NCBI GenBank assembly: GCA_903813345.2
Contig: CAIIXF020000008.1
Coordinates: forward strand, 3,791,341 to 3,855,340
From: Owenia fusiformis
Taxonomy: Eukaryota > Annelida > Polychaeta > Sabellida > Oweniidae
Length of the DNA: 64,000 bases
Reading direction: 5' to 3'
Shown: one piece after another, positions 11,899 through 24,976 of the stretch
Layout of the letters: the number at the start of each line of letters is the position of its first letter
Numbering within the stretch: position 1 is the stretch's first letter
Program-made: the position numbers and the translations under genes
The notes under the pieces: generated by a model
The model's input: the letters and a program-made list of their open reading frames with translations, nothing else
The model's database searches: none
What the model was told of the DNA's origin: nothing

Positions 11899-14311
11899 TA
11901 AAATTTAGTTTCCTTCAAATTTAGCATTTATAACATTCCTTATCTCTACTGTTTTAAATTGTCAATGACTTATACGAATTTATGTTGTTTTGTTCTTCAA
12001 ATCTTTCCCTTTGTGGTTTTTCACAAAATAACCATGAATCTCTCTAATTTCGCAACTGGCAAAGTAAACGGATATTAATATATTGACCTTTATGTACCAT
12101 TTAAATAGTAATTAAACCAAGCGAGTAAGATCTAATAGACCTTTTTATAGCTATCATGGCGACAAAATTGTGTTTTTCATGAAATATCGATTGCTTTATT
12201 TTTCAATATCAAGAGAATTATTAATTGAAAATTGCATGCCTGTATCCAATGTGTCACTGATCTAAACAGATTATCTTCATGCTAGCATGCCCCTAATAGG
12301 TATCAATAAATACTTAAAACAATACCTAGATACATTCATCTCTACCTTGTTTTTAGGTATGATGGTACAGAACTACCCTATTCAATCATAAGGACTAGGC
12401 ATAATAAAATGAACATTTTAGTAAATTGGACAGTTAACGTCCTATTGTATCATATTTATAAATTGGGGTGCGTTTTTTAAAATAATATGGCAAGTCACAA
12501 TACCACAGATGGACCACCGCTAGGTGGCTCTGATGGCATTGTTTTCTCTAAAAATGTTATTGAAGATGTGATTGTGAAAACAACAATTTGATATGAACTA
12601 TAGATCTTTTTTTATTGATAACAGCTGATATGAAATATGAAAAATTGTTCCGTTAATTCAAATCATGGTTGATTGCATTTCATGGCATTTCATTGTAAGA
12701 TGTGACAATCAAATACCATGGTATTTCAATGCCATGTTCCTGACCATAATTTACCATGGTATATCATGGTTGATGGCATTTCATTATAAGATGTGACAAT
12801 CAAATACCATGGTCAAACCATGGTATTTCATTGCCATGTTCCTGACCATCATTTACCATGGTATTACCATTGTATATCATGGTTGATGGTATTTCATTGT
12901 ACAATTTGACAATCAAATGTCATGGTCATACCATGATATTTTATTGTTATGTACCTGACCATCATTTACCATGGTATTACCATTGTATATCATGGTTGAT
13001 GACATTTCATGGCATTTCATTGTACCGTGTGACAATCAATTACCATGGTCATACCATGTCGTTTCATTGCCAAAATCATAACTCTCATTTATCATGGTTT
13101 TATCATTGCATTTCATGGTTGGTGGTATTTCATGGCATTTTATTGTCAAACCTGACCATCAAATACTATGGTCATACCATGGTATTTCATTGCCATAATC
13201 ATAACTATCATTTATCATGGCATATCATTGCATTTCGTGGTTGATTGTATTTCATAGCATTTTATTGTCAAACCTGACCATCAAGTACCATGGTTATACC
13301 ATGGTTTTTCATTGCTAAAAAGAACTCTACAAGAGTCTCAAGTCTAAATTTGGTCAGAGTTGAAATGGATCATGAAATGCAATGAAATACCACGTTTAAC
13401 CATGAAATGCAATGAAATACAATGATTGATCATGAGATGCAATGAAATACAATGGTCTTTCTTGCAATGCAGTGAAATACAATGAAAGACCATGTTCAAA
13501 AAGTATTTTTTACATGAAATATCTTTATTAATAAATGTTAATTATTATAAAATTTAGTTTCCTTCAAATTTAGCATTTATAACATTCCTTATCTCTACTG
13601 TTTTAAATTGTCAATGACTTATACGAATTTATGTTGTTTTGTTCTTCAAATCTTTCCCTTTGTGGTTTTTCACAAAATAACCATGAATCTCTCTAATTTC
13701 GCAACTGGCAAAGTAAACGGATATTAATATATTGACCTTTATGTACCATTTAAATAGTAATTAAACCAAGCGAGTAAGATCTAATAGACCTTTTTATAGC
13801 TATCATGGCGACAAAATTGTGTTTTTCATGAAATATCGATTACTTTATTTTTCAATATCAAGAGAATTATTAATTGAAAATTGCATGCCTGTATCCAATG
13901 TGTCACTGATCTAAACAGATTATCTTCATGCTAGCATGCCCCTAATAGGTATCAATAAATACTTAAAACAATACCTAGATACATTCATCTCTACCTTGTT
14001 TTTAGGTATGATGGTACAGAACTACCCTATTCAATCATAAGGACTAGGCATAATAAAATGAACATTTTAGTAAATTGGACAGTTAACGTCCTATTGTATC
14101 ATATTTATAAATTGGGGTGCGTTTTTTAAAATAATATGGCAAGTCACAATACCACAGATGGACCACCGCTAGGTGGCTCTGATGGCATTGTTTCCTCTAA
14201 AAATGTTATTGAAGATGTGATTGTGAAAACAACAATTTGATATGAACTATAGATCTTTTTTTATTGATAACAGCTGATATGAAATATGAAAAATTGTTCG
14301 TTAATTCAAAT

Positions 14312-17300
14312 AAAAAAAGAGACAATAAAATAGAGATTATTTTGATAAATATTCCCAGATGACTGAATGTCTGAATTCCAATTATGAATCAGAAAGGAAT
14401 AAAAAACAAACATGCCAAGACTCCAAATAATTGTTCATAAATACCATAAAAGGTTTAAAAATCATTCACATTTTAGAGAGTGTGTATCTATTTGTTCAAG
14501 GCATGAAAGCAAGGGAATCTATCAAAGGAATTCCATCCAACTGATAAGTGGTCTAAAGCATTCTTAGGAAGAACTATGCCATTGATGGTATCCTATCCTG
14601 GATCATGCACCATTTCGTGTTAATTAACTTCAGAGGTTTCATTAGCTGGAGGTGATTTGTATGGTTTTGACCAAAATGTTCCTTGTTTATACCCCGAGTC
14701 ATTGAAATACTGTTCACATCTTTGGTTTGCAACTAGCAATTCTAGAAAGGATGTGATTTAGTGTTTCCCTTTCTTTGTAAAAATTTACCTCAGTCATACT
14801 GAGGTTGGGTTTTCAAAAATCAGCTAGGGTGTTTTCAAAATAGTCCTGTCATAATCAAAATCTACCTGTTCAAAACTATCGGGTAGGTGGATATGGTAAA
14901 TACGTATGTGATTCCTCATAATATCTGAAAGCTGAGTCTGTATCTTGCCTGCATACCTCTGGCAACCTTTGATCAACTGGTATAGCCATGCATTCTAGAC
15001 TAGGGTAATTGTTTTCAGTTATGATGTCATGATTATATTTGTATACATGTTCAGGGACCTGAATATCAATTGCAATGAACTTAGATAATTAAACCGGGTT
15101 GATAATAATAATTTTTGAAAAATGTCTATATCAAGTCAATAAAAGAAATAAACAAATACATTGTTGTTATTACTGCATATAAACATATGTCCTCCTTAAT
15201 CAACAACTCATGCTTTCATCTTTCAATCTATAGCAAGGGACTGGCATAAAAAGACCTGGCCATATTACACTCTCCGTATGTACAAAATGCTATTACCAAT
15301 CAATCTACTGGTTAAAGTAGCGAGATAATTGATTTTGCAAAAGGATACATTAAAGGCGTACATTTATTGCTAACTGACCAACATCTAAAGCAAGAAGGAA
15401 GAAGCTTTTAAAATGGCAAACCAAATTATCCATGGTGACTGTTATTATCCGTAAACAGGAACTGTAAGCAAAGGGCATCGCAAGACATTCTTTCTCAATG
15501 ATAATTTCAGAAAAAGACCGTATCTATAAAAAAAATCATCTCAAATCTATGCCGAGAGTATAGCAACATTCCATTGCATTATTTTCTACATTGTGAACAA
15601 TAGCGAGAAAAGAAAGTCTTTTCAAAGGAAAATATATCTTTAGACTAGGTACTCAGCTTTTGCACAGATATCTATAATTTAGTCTAAATTACGCTCAAAT
15701 TATTAGTTAGTACGGGAGTTATCTGACAATATAGGCTGGAATGGCTATATTCAAAGCCAAACGGAGAATTGATTATACCTAGCTTCTGACAGATCTAACA
15801 TAGCGCATGATTGAACAACCAATACCACATAAACGCCATTAGATGAATATGTGGTCAATAATACGAAACATTAAGCAGAATAAATGAATCTGTTATGAAT
15901 ACATAACACATTACATATATATTTTTATATGTAATTTCATGATTGTTGAACAGCAGGTGTTTTGTAACAAGTCATAGTTGTCCCGGGTGTTAGTTTTTTG
16001 GAAAGGCTAGGCCTGTGATTGTTACTTCAGAATGTTTGCTATAAATTAGTACATGCTAGTCATATAAAGAGGCTCTATCCAATCAACTACTTTTTATTGT
16101 TTTTCATCCATTTGTTGGTGTCTCCCCCTGTGTTGTTCAACATATCAATTGCCAATAGACACAATAGATGGCCCATGGGGGACAGTGTCATCTGATTACT
16201 AGTTTATATGAACTATTCATGAACATTCATATTACAAAAGAAACCCTTAACACTAAAGGTGCCATCCTAATACCAATGAATATTTTGCTCCACTTGTGCA
16301 GAATAAATGAAAGAAATCTGAATTTAGCTCCCAAATTACATTTACTAGATCTAAGCTGCTTGAGATCAAAGTTCCAAAATACAAATAAATATAGATGGCT
16401 TAATATAAGGAATACAGCGCCATCTGATTCATGTTCATGAACTCTATGTACTAAGCAGAAGAATACCATTAGACTGTGGATGCTATTCTAATTAGACGGT
16501 ACAGGATAAATGGTGCAATTAGCTGCTAAATTGAATCTCTCAGTCCCATGCTAGTTACAGAGGCTATATACATCAATAAATAAAGTGATGTAATCACATG
16601 GCAGGTATTTGAGAAAAGGAAGAATTGCTTGAAATGAAACAGACATTACCTTGTAATTAGAATGTAATTTCTAGAAGTTATCTGGGAATTTCTAGTCTTA
16701 CATAAAACATCTTCTGGTCTCCTTTAACAATTTGTTTACTCATTAACTCTGAACTAGGGATTATAAAGAAGACCCTTTTGAGATTGTCTATTTTATTACA
16801 ATACTTTGAATTGATGTCTTTAATTTTTTATTTCCTAACTTCAAAGTATGTAACGTTTTTATTTTATGATTTAAAGTGAAATGTTGATGTCATTGAACAA
16901 TAGATCATAGGTGCTGTTCCGTCTTTTTGGGAAACCAATGTACATTTTCTTAAAATAATAAGAAAAAATAATAACAAAAATCTGTTTATACAGCTTTATG
17001 TATCTGAATTCAAACACTTGATGAAAGACAAGGATTATTAACAGATATGCTTATATGGGCATGGTTATGCCAATTACCATATTTGGTGAAAATGCGAGTA
17101 ATAGGTCAGAGATATGAGTGGATTCGATGTAAATCACATTATTCAGACATTCCGACAGAATATTAAAGCAACTCATATCACACCATCAATAATGAATGGT
17201 TCAATGCTGATATGTTTAAGTTCTGAAGCATCTTCAAGAGAAACCAGACCATAATATATAATGTACAATACAAAGAAGGAAATGAGGTCATCGTGACATC

Positions 17301-18193
17301 ACAGTAATAATCAAAGTGAAAAATATCACAGTAGCCATACGAGAGACAAGAAAAGATCAATCAACATAAAGGAAAACTTAATTAAGCAAGAATATAGCAA
17401 TGATTTAAATCATATATAAATCCAATAAAATATATATTTTATTGAAATCTTCAAGAGAAATCTTCAAGAGAAGATAGAATCAGAGAGAGATTTGTCTCGA
17501 GCGACTATGTATGGAACTATAGCTGTTCCAATAAGAGCGCCATGCCTCAGTGACCATATGAGAAATGGCGTTTATTGCATCTGTTTATTTCTAGGACCTG
17601 TTACAGTATGATTTTGATTCTTTAGATGAGGACTTCAACTTTACTCATTGAATATAAAAAATCCTTTGATCTAGCCTTACCTATTTAGTATTGGTTTATC
17701 CTGATTAAACAACCCAATCAAAATTGCAGTCAGAGAATTTTACACTTTATTGCTCCTTCAAGGTTTACTAAGATCTTATCACCATATGAAATATACGTTT
17801 TTTGTCCTTGTAAGAGGGTTGTAATTTCTACTTATCTTTGGATCTCAGGGTAATAAATCAGATGACTGTGAAACCAACAAACCTGCAATCCAATGATTGG
17901 AAAAGCAAATTGAAACAGTAAAACCTGTTTACCCCTATTTCAAAAGCTAACTTGCATTAATTTATATTTAATTGGACACATTTTCTTGGGGCTCTCCACA
18001 AAACTGTAATGTAGCAAGGACCATTTCTCTCAATTTTTAAGTTCTTTATTTGGAAGTGGTGAGGAAAATGTTGTATAATAAATCAAATTGTACCATTTTA
18101 TGTCACTGTCATTGGGTGATGACAAATACAAAACTTTAAAATAAATAATTCTAAATAAGAATATTATGAAATAAATAGGTTATTGATGGTTGT
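14312..18193. other. Intron sequence, no definite feature
   Basis: AT-rich, no recognisable exon, RNA gene or repeat array. Overlapping open frames on both strands at 16168-16469 show no family signature. A GYGCCATCTGATTC motif occurs at both edges of that stretch (about 16186 and 16420), hinting at an old repeat. Confidence 0.45.
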
Positions 18194-18344
18194 GATGGAA
18201 TATGAATTTCATTCCTTGAGAAAATATGCTATTGGCCTCAGAAAATATCATATTGACACTCTGGCTATCGCCTTCAGTCAATATGATACTTTCCTCGGCA
18301 GAATCATATTTTATTTTCCCCCAGAATAAAATTCATATTCCATC
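18194..18344. repeat. 151-bp palindromic element
   Basis: Outer arms GATGGAATATGAATTT and AAATTCATATTCCATC are inverted. An inner pair, ATCATATTGAC...GTCAATATGAT, closes a second hairpin around the CTCTGGCTATCGCCTTCA loop. Looks like a MITE or decayed foldback; no target duplication assigned. Confidence 0.7.
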
Positions 18345-19220
18345 CATTCTACTAAATTATCTCTATTTATTCAAACGCTTTTCATCAAAGCATTTTCAAT
18401 GATAAGTTGCTGTTTGCTAAGCAGCGCTGCAAATAGTAAATAATTACTTCAAAAGGATTAGCTAAAACTCCCTCTTAAGCATCGCTTCCTCATTTCAAGA
18501 TCATGTCACAAGAACATTTGGTAATATCTTTACAACGGAACTGCGTGTCACTCGACATACCTAGACATGTCAATCAAAAAGAGGCAGACACTTTCGATAT
18601 GCATAGATCAGTAAATTGACTTGCTTTCATGGGATTATGCTCATTCAAGCATGGCGACGAATCCTCCGTGTCGATCACAACCTTTTAAAGAAAATGTCAG
18701 ATTGGTACAATAGCCATATTTCATGAAGCGAATTAAAGGAAGGGATTGACAAGACAGATCAGAATAGATTAAATGAACAACTGTATTAAATCACTTTCTC
18801 TCTGTTACTAACAATGCTAGAGAATGAAATAATGTCATCTTGGTCATCTTTAAATCGAACAAGTAGGATAGAATAAGGAGGCATATGAGGCTAGTCTTGT
18901 ATAATAAAAACCCTGTATATACCATGACATGTTAGGGGGTACAGGATCAGCCTTAAGGCAAGACTACCATACATATAGGCATGTAGTCCATATATTAAAT
19001 TGTTAAGAATACAGTGTCTCTTTAGTGATTTAAGTAAGAAATATATCGATTCAAAAAATTCTGTTTTACAGGGTGAGAAATATAGTTAAATACAGGTGAG
19101 AGGCACTGAAAAATATCACAATTCCTGGCCTAATTTTGAGGAAGTCTTGACAAGGGATCACTTTGAGAAAACTGGTGTAAATCAAGGCTTAGACATGAGA
19201 CAAGCCTATTCTTTTGCTAA

Positions 19221-19383
19221 TACAGTAAACCATGTGTACAGTGAGCCACAAAAAGTGTTCACAGTAGGTTGGTGTTCACTACGGAGAAGGGATTTTTTAC
19301 AAAAGTCAGTGATGCTGATAACGGATGTTTACTAAACACAGGTGTTTATTGGAGAAGTGTTCACTAACACAGGTTTTACTGTA
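19221..19383. mobile_element. TACAGTAAAACCTGT MITE, diverged copy
   Basis: Left end TACAGTAAACCATGTGTACA, right end ACACAGGTTTTACTGTA, interior rich in GTTCACTA/GTGTTCAC motifs. The overlapping 79-codon frame (19096-19335) is fortuitous. Confidence 0.7.
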
Positions 19384-19832
19384 CTTTGTAAGGATCGTTG
19401 GCTCCTTTTAAAACACAGTAAGATGATTTAAATGGCATAAACTAATAATAATAGCCAAATCCCAAAGATACAATCACTTTTAAGAGAAATTTGTAAGAAT
19501 ATAAACATTGATCGATCTAATACAAACTAGTTTTTTGATAAATTTTCTTTGGAGATTATTCATACATTATTGAACCCCCATTTTTCATCTCTCCCATTAC
19601 ACAATGAAGGATACCCTTGCATATAGCTAGGCTATCATACAGGAATGAAATCCAGCAGTCTTCTACCAGATGCCAAAGATGTACAGACACACTGCAATGG
19701 TTTCAATAACAACAGGCATTAGGAGCAAATACCATGTTAATATTGTAATTTCGGATAAATTTGCCTGTTATATTGTTTGATATAATCTTTTTTGCTTGTT
19801 TTCAGAAATTCTGCTGGATTCCTTTGTATATG

Positions 19833-20015
19833 TACAGTGAAAACTGTCTGAGTGAACACTTCTCTCAGTGAACACTTGTATTTAGGGAATACCATGTCAA
19901 GACACACTTTACATTGACACCTGTATTATAAATCCCCTCTCTGTAATGAACACCTATCTACAGTGAACACGTTTTTGTGGCTCCATATGTGTTCGATATA
20001 TGCGGGCTTACTGTA
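19833..20015. mobile_element. TACAGTAAAACCTGT MITE, copy with GAACACTT interior
   Basis: Left end TACAGTGAAAACTGTCTGAG, right end GCGGGCTTACTGTA. Interior has AGTGAACACTTCTCTCAGTG and AATGAACACCTATCTACAG, the same modular makeup as the other copies. Confidence 0.7.
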
Positions 20016-21072
20016 TTTTCAATAGGCATGGACCTGAGAAAGATTTATTCATTAAAAGCAGAGGTTGAAGATCAATCCATATCTTTATACACGATCAATC
20101 TCCTTTCAGATTTTGCAGATATATACCCAAACTGCATAATCGTGTAGCTGCCCAGTTAACTACATTAGCACATTACAATAAGTCATTGCCATTGATTTAT
20201 GACCTTACGTTTGGTGGAGCAATTTCGCTGATAGAATGTATCAACGATAATTAGATTTTCCTCCTTTGTACATGGGCCGAGTAAAGATCAATTATAGGGT
20301 GACCAACTGCGTTTCTTGCAATATTGAATGACCACTTGTTTTTCGTTGTTATTTGGTGTTTTTCATAAGGTCATGCTCAAAAGCATCCATGTTCGTATTG
20401 ATGGCTTATCTGCCCCCAGAACGAACCATAAGAGATTTGAATATGAAATTAATGCCAGCTTCTTATCAAGGTATAAATTCTGTGACTACAATTTTGATTG
20501 GCTAGCTAAATTTGGATCAACCTCATATGATTGGGTAAAGCTAGATTTTCTCTGTGAATACATAAAGAGTATACTCTGTTGATTAAAGATAAGAAAAAGT
20601 GAAATCAGACTTTTGAAAAGGTTCCATCAAGAAAGACATTGAATAACATATTTATAGTTGGCCCTATAATAGACTACAATGTCTTAAATTCATAATAGCT
20701 GAATTACAAACTATAAGACAACCAAAAACATTAAGTGTTTAAGATCATCAAAATAATGCCATTGATTCAAATGAAAGGTCTCGGGACATAAAATTCACCC
20801 TGCGGTTTATATTTCCGATATATTGCCAAATGTGAATCAAACTCATATGGGATTATTATTTAAAACTGCCATAAATTGAAACTGAGGTCAAATTTTATAG
20901 AGTACTATCATCAAGTAATTTACGTTATATTTCTATTTCAATTTGTTGAACAGCATCAGGGAGCAACTAGGGCATTAAGACCCAAAGCAAATTCCGTTAT
21001 CTTTCCTAGCAGTGAGGATGCAACCAGCTGGGGCAAGATGAAAAAAAACCTTATCTTGCACTATTAAAAATT

Positions 21073-21514
21073 AATTCATATCAAAGTCTATAAAAATTAC
21101 CAGTTTTGTACAGGGTGTCCCAAAAGTATGCCCCCCAGGCAGATATATACCAGTGTCTTCATAGTATGTGTCATATATCATTTTAAAGCTTAGTTACATT
21201 GATTTGCCAAGTATCATGGCTCAACTCTCAAATGTGAAAAAATTACAGGCATTTCAAAATTTTGTGTTTGGCCAAAATTAAGTTCAATTTTACTCCAAAT
21301 CACTCGTCAATGTGTCCTCCCAGGTCATCTTAACAGCAGCAATTTTTGGGGGTTGGATGGATATTACGTTGGAAAAAGATATATATATATATATGACACA
21401 TACTATGGAGACACTGGTATATGTCTGCCTACGGGGGCATACTTTTGGGACACCCTGTACAAAACTGGTAATTTTTATAAACTTTGATATGAACATATTC
21501 GGGACACCCTGTAG
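21073..21514. mobile_element. Mariner-type palindromic MITE, nested ends
   Basis: The core palindrome has ends TACAGGGTGTCCCAAAAGTA (left, TA at 21109-21110) and its inverse at 21440-21459. Complementarity continues inward through CAGATATATACCAGTGTC. It also continues outward through AAAATTACCAGTTTTG to ATATCAAAGT on both sides, so the true palindrome runs from about 21077 to 21495. A further orphan terminus, GGGACACCCTGTA, follows at 21502-21514. CAGGGTGTCCC is typical of mariner-like ends. No coding sequence. Confidence 0.75.
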
Positions 21515-22517
21515 TATTTTAGTATTTCATATCAAACTATCATTTCTTCTATGTTCCAGTTTCTCCTTAGTTTCTCCTTTAATTTCTAGACTATTGACCC
21601 GTGGCATCCCAATTTAACCTAGAGTTGATGGAATACGATTGTGATTCCGATTGATTGCACATACTATTAAACATTCAAGAGCAATCCTGAATCCTACCTA
21701 AATATAATAATATCACAAAAGCTGATGATTGAAATTCAAAAAATAAGATTGAGAAAAAAACAAAAATAAGAACACAAAATAATCTAACAATACTAAGTTC
21801 AATATTCCAAATTATACATATACAATAAAAAAATTCTCATTACATTTAAATTTTGGAAGGAAATTCTTACAATAAAACTACACCATAGTAAAACTCAAGC
21901 GGGGGTTCACTTTTTATCAAGCATTAGTATTCAAAACCATTGTCTGTTGTTTCTCTCTAAAATACCGGGACAAATAGTTTCTGTCACATTGAATATCTAA
22001 GCAATACTAGTTGTAATCCACAATGAGGCCATTAGTAAAACACAATTATAGCAACTAAAGACAATGTCAGAATCATTTTCTAAGACAGACTGTCAATATC
22101 AAGTCTTGAAGTCTCCTGCTGAAAAGTTCATTCCATCAATGCAATTTCTCTTCAATTCTCTTCTTAATTCAAATAAAATTCAGATTTTCTGACATTTCTT
22201 TATAATTTAGATTATTCATTGAATGTTTCTCGTTACTTAATTCCTTTCCGATTTCACTTTTTCAGCTTAATTTTCATTTGAGCGTCATAGCATTTATGTT
22301 ACAGGCATGAATTCCCAAGGCTTTTTATAGCTGATCTGTGCAGATCTGAACATCTCTAGTGTCTATCAATAAGTTGAACTAAAACATTATAATACAGTAA
22401 ATTGTAAGTGAATACTAAAACAATGAAAAGAGTATATGCTTTGTTGGTGTTGAAGTCTAAATTCAACTTTATTTTGATTGATTCATTGAAACCTAAAAAA
22501 TTAGTACCGTGGGTACT

Positions 22518-24447
22518 GGGCTCACATGGTGTTGCTCAAAAGTGAAAGATGGCTGGCTAAAATGACAGAAAATAAAAAAAAAACTATATAAATTTTTGCT
22601 GATTTTTTGAAACAAAATTATTTCAAGCCACTTGCCACTATTTGGACTGACTGAGAGACAGATGGACAAATTGATGTTAAATAAAATGGCTGAAAAAAAA
22701 ATGGATATAAATTTTTGCTAATTATTTGTAACGAAATTATTTCAAATAACTACTCTTTACAGTGACATGGCTTTTTGCAATGCAGGACACCTGAAATTAT
22801 TTGTCAAGCTAGGAAGTGGGCCAAAATTGAATTTCGCGAGACAAAAATGGTAACCATTTTGAAAATAGGCAAGCTTTTGAACCAGGGGTCATAGGGGAGT
22901 TTTTTGTATTGATGTTGAACAAAAATAACTTGAAACTGGAATCCTATCGACAGAGGTTTTAAGGCAAATGGTCCAAAAGAGGATTTCGCAAGACAGATGG
23001 ACAAATCAATGTTAAAGTCCCCGTCTAAAGTTTGAAAATATTTTTTTATCATTCATTTACTATTTGTCAGGACTTAAAAAGTGATTTTGGAGATTTTGAA
23101 CAAAAAAACATTTTTGAAAAAAAAGTTGTGAGCATTTCATTTCTCAAATATTCAAATTTCCCGCCATTTTTCAAAAAAAGTTGAAATTTCTTAATCATCA
23201 AATATTTCTTAATGCATTTCAAAAAAGATTATCTTTTTAAAACCAATGCAAAGATTGAACAAAGGACACACTATTTCAATAATAAAATGCCATATTAAAT
23301 GGGCCACTTCAATGTTTTAGCATATCAAAAATATTTTGAAACATTAGTGATGTCACTAAGGTAACCAAAACTTTTTGAAAAAAATTGATGTTAAATAAAA
23401 TGGCTGAAAAAAAAATGGATATAAATTTTTGCTAATTATTTGTAACAAAATTATTTCATACAACTACTCTTTACAGTGACATGGCTTTTTACAATGCAGG
23501 ACAGCTGAAATTATTTGTAAAGCTAGGAAATGGGCCAAAAGTGAATTTCGCGAGACAAGAATGGCGACCATTTTGAAAATAGGCCAGCTTTTGAACCAAG
23601 AGTCATAGGAGAGTTTTCTGTATTGATATTGAACAAAATTGACTTAAAACGGGAATCCTATCGACAGAGGGTTTAAAAATAAATGGTCCAAAAGTGGATT
23701 TTGCAAGACAGATGGACAAATCAATGTTAACTAAAATGGCTTAAAATAAAAATTTTTGCTGATTTTTCGTAACAAAATTATTTCATACATTTACTCTTTA
23801 CATTGACATGGGTTTTTACAATGTAGGACACTTGAATTTATTTGTAAAGCTAGGAAATGGGTCAAAAGTGAATTTCGCGAGACAAAAATGGCGGCCATTT
23901 TGAAAATAGGCGAGCTTTTGAACCAAGAGTCATAGGGGAGTTTTCTTTATTGATGTTGAACAGAAATAACTTAAAACAGGAATCCTATCGACAGAGGTTT
24001 TAAAACGTGCCACTGTTGTTGACGGAAAAGTGGATTTCGCGAGTCAGATGGACAAATCAATGTTAACTAAAATGACTGAAAATAAAAAATGGATATAATT
24101 TTTTGCTGATTTTTTGTAACAAAATTATTTCATATATCTACTCTTTACATAGACATGGATTTTTACAATGTAGGACACCTGAAATTATTTGTAAAGCTAG
24201 GTAATGGGTCAAAAGTAAATTTCGTGAGACAAAAATGGCGGCCATTTTGAAAATAGGCGAGCTTTTGAACCAGGAGTCATAGGGGAGTTTTCTGTATTGA
24301 TGTTGAACAGAAATAACTTAAAACAGGAATCCTATCGACAGAGGTTTTAAAACGTGCCACTATTGTTGACGGACGGACGGACAGACAGACGGATGGACAG
24401 ACAGACGGACAAGTGAGTGATTGCAAAAGCTCACCATGTGAGCTAAA
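22518..24447. repeat. Composite element with about 340-bp direct repeats and inverted GCTCACATGGTG ends
   Basis: Direct repeats at about 22671-23013, 23384-23727, 23728-24062 and 24063-24370, plus a truncated leading copy from about 22560. Each carries AATTTCGCGAGACAAAAATGG, ATGGCGRCCATTTTGAAAATAGG, GAACCAAGAGTCATAGG and ATCCTATCGACAGAGG. A 370-bp spacer splits copies 1 and 2. The right edge is a GACGGACGG/GACAGACAG run, then GTGATTGCAAAAGCTCACC and ATGTGAGCTAA. The left edge (22518) has GGCTCACATGGTG, the inverse of that hairpin. CTAA after a hairpin is Helitron-like, but this is weak. The 82-codon minus frame at 22804-23052 is repeat-derived. Confidence 0.7.
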
Positions 24448-24676
24448 AAAAAGTGACTGACTCTATTGTACTGTTGACTTACTCATTAAATACTGCTGAC
24501 TGATACTGGTTAACTGGATAAATTATTGACCTCCTGGTTTAATCAGCATCAAAACTCTAGAAAATCATCTCTAGTTACGCCAGAGGCTAGTCTGGCTAGC
24601 CAAGGTAAAAATAAGCACCTATGTTTAACCAGTGGTTACCATTTATAAGACCATGGTCTTATATAAGAAGGTATGT

Positions 24677-24976
24677 GGTCGCCGGGTTGGCCTAGTGGTT
24701 AAGGCATTGGTCTGAAAAGCAGGAAGTCTGGCTTCAAGCTGAAAAGTAGAGGTCTTGGGTTCAAACCCAGGTCACAGCACTTCTTGTGATTTGTCTTTGA
24801 CCTATGACTGCTGACCTATACCGGCGATTACAAGAGTGCTGCTTACTCGATAAAAGGTTGAGTTCCTCAACTCGACAATGGGAAGAACTGCTCTACCTAA
24901 GTGACTAATATGTCATGATATGACATCTAAAGGGTCGATAAAAGATATATATTATATATATATATATATATATACC
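24677..24976 (+). mobile_element. tRNA-derived SINE
   Basis: The head has a Pol III A box (TGGCCTAGTGG, about 24689-24699) and B box (GGTTCAAACCC, about 24758-24768) separated as in a tRNA gene with a long variable region. The acceptor and T stems are too mismatched for a working tRNA. A roughly 180-bp tRNA-unrelated body follows and ends in a (TA)n tail at about 24947-24974. Target duplications were not identified. Confidence 0.8.

Larger units (their letters stand above)
10250..14311. repeat. 1649-bp tandem duplication, 2.46 copies (A-B-A-B-A)
   Basis: Copies start at 10250, 11899 and 13548, exactly 1649 bp apart. Each full unit is A (765 bp) plus B (884 bp). The third copy stops precisely at the A/B junction (14311). 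Copies are almost identical; visible differences include T/C at about 10346 versus 11995, G/A in TTGCTTT/TTACTTT, T/C in TGTTTTCT/TGTTTCCT, and one missing C near 14300. The same 128-codon frame appears at 11209-11595 and 12858-13244, but it only reads through B repeats and is not a gene. Confidence 0.95.

Noticed and set aside
10250-14311. LTR retrotransposon in tandem (A as LTR)
   Set aside because: A lacks TG...CA termini, no primer-binding site or polypurine tract flanks B, and B is non-coding.
16168-16469. Overlapping 90-aa and 80-aa ORFs as a host exon
   Set aside because: No family motif, no convincing splice sites, and both strands are open equally.
24677-24780. Functional tRNA gene
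   Set aside because: A and B boxes are present but stems are mismatched and the sequence continues into a SINE body.
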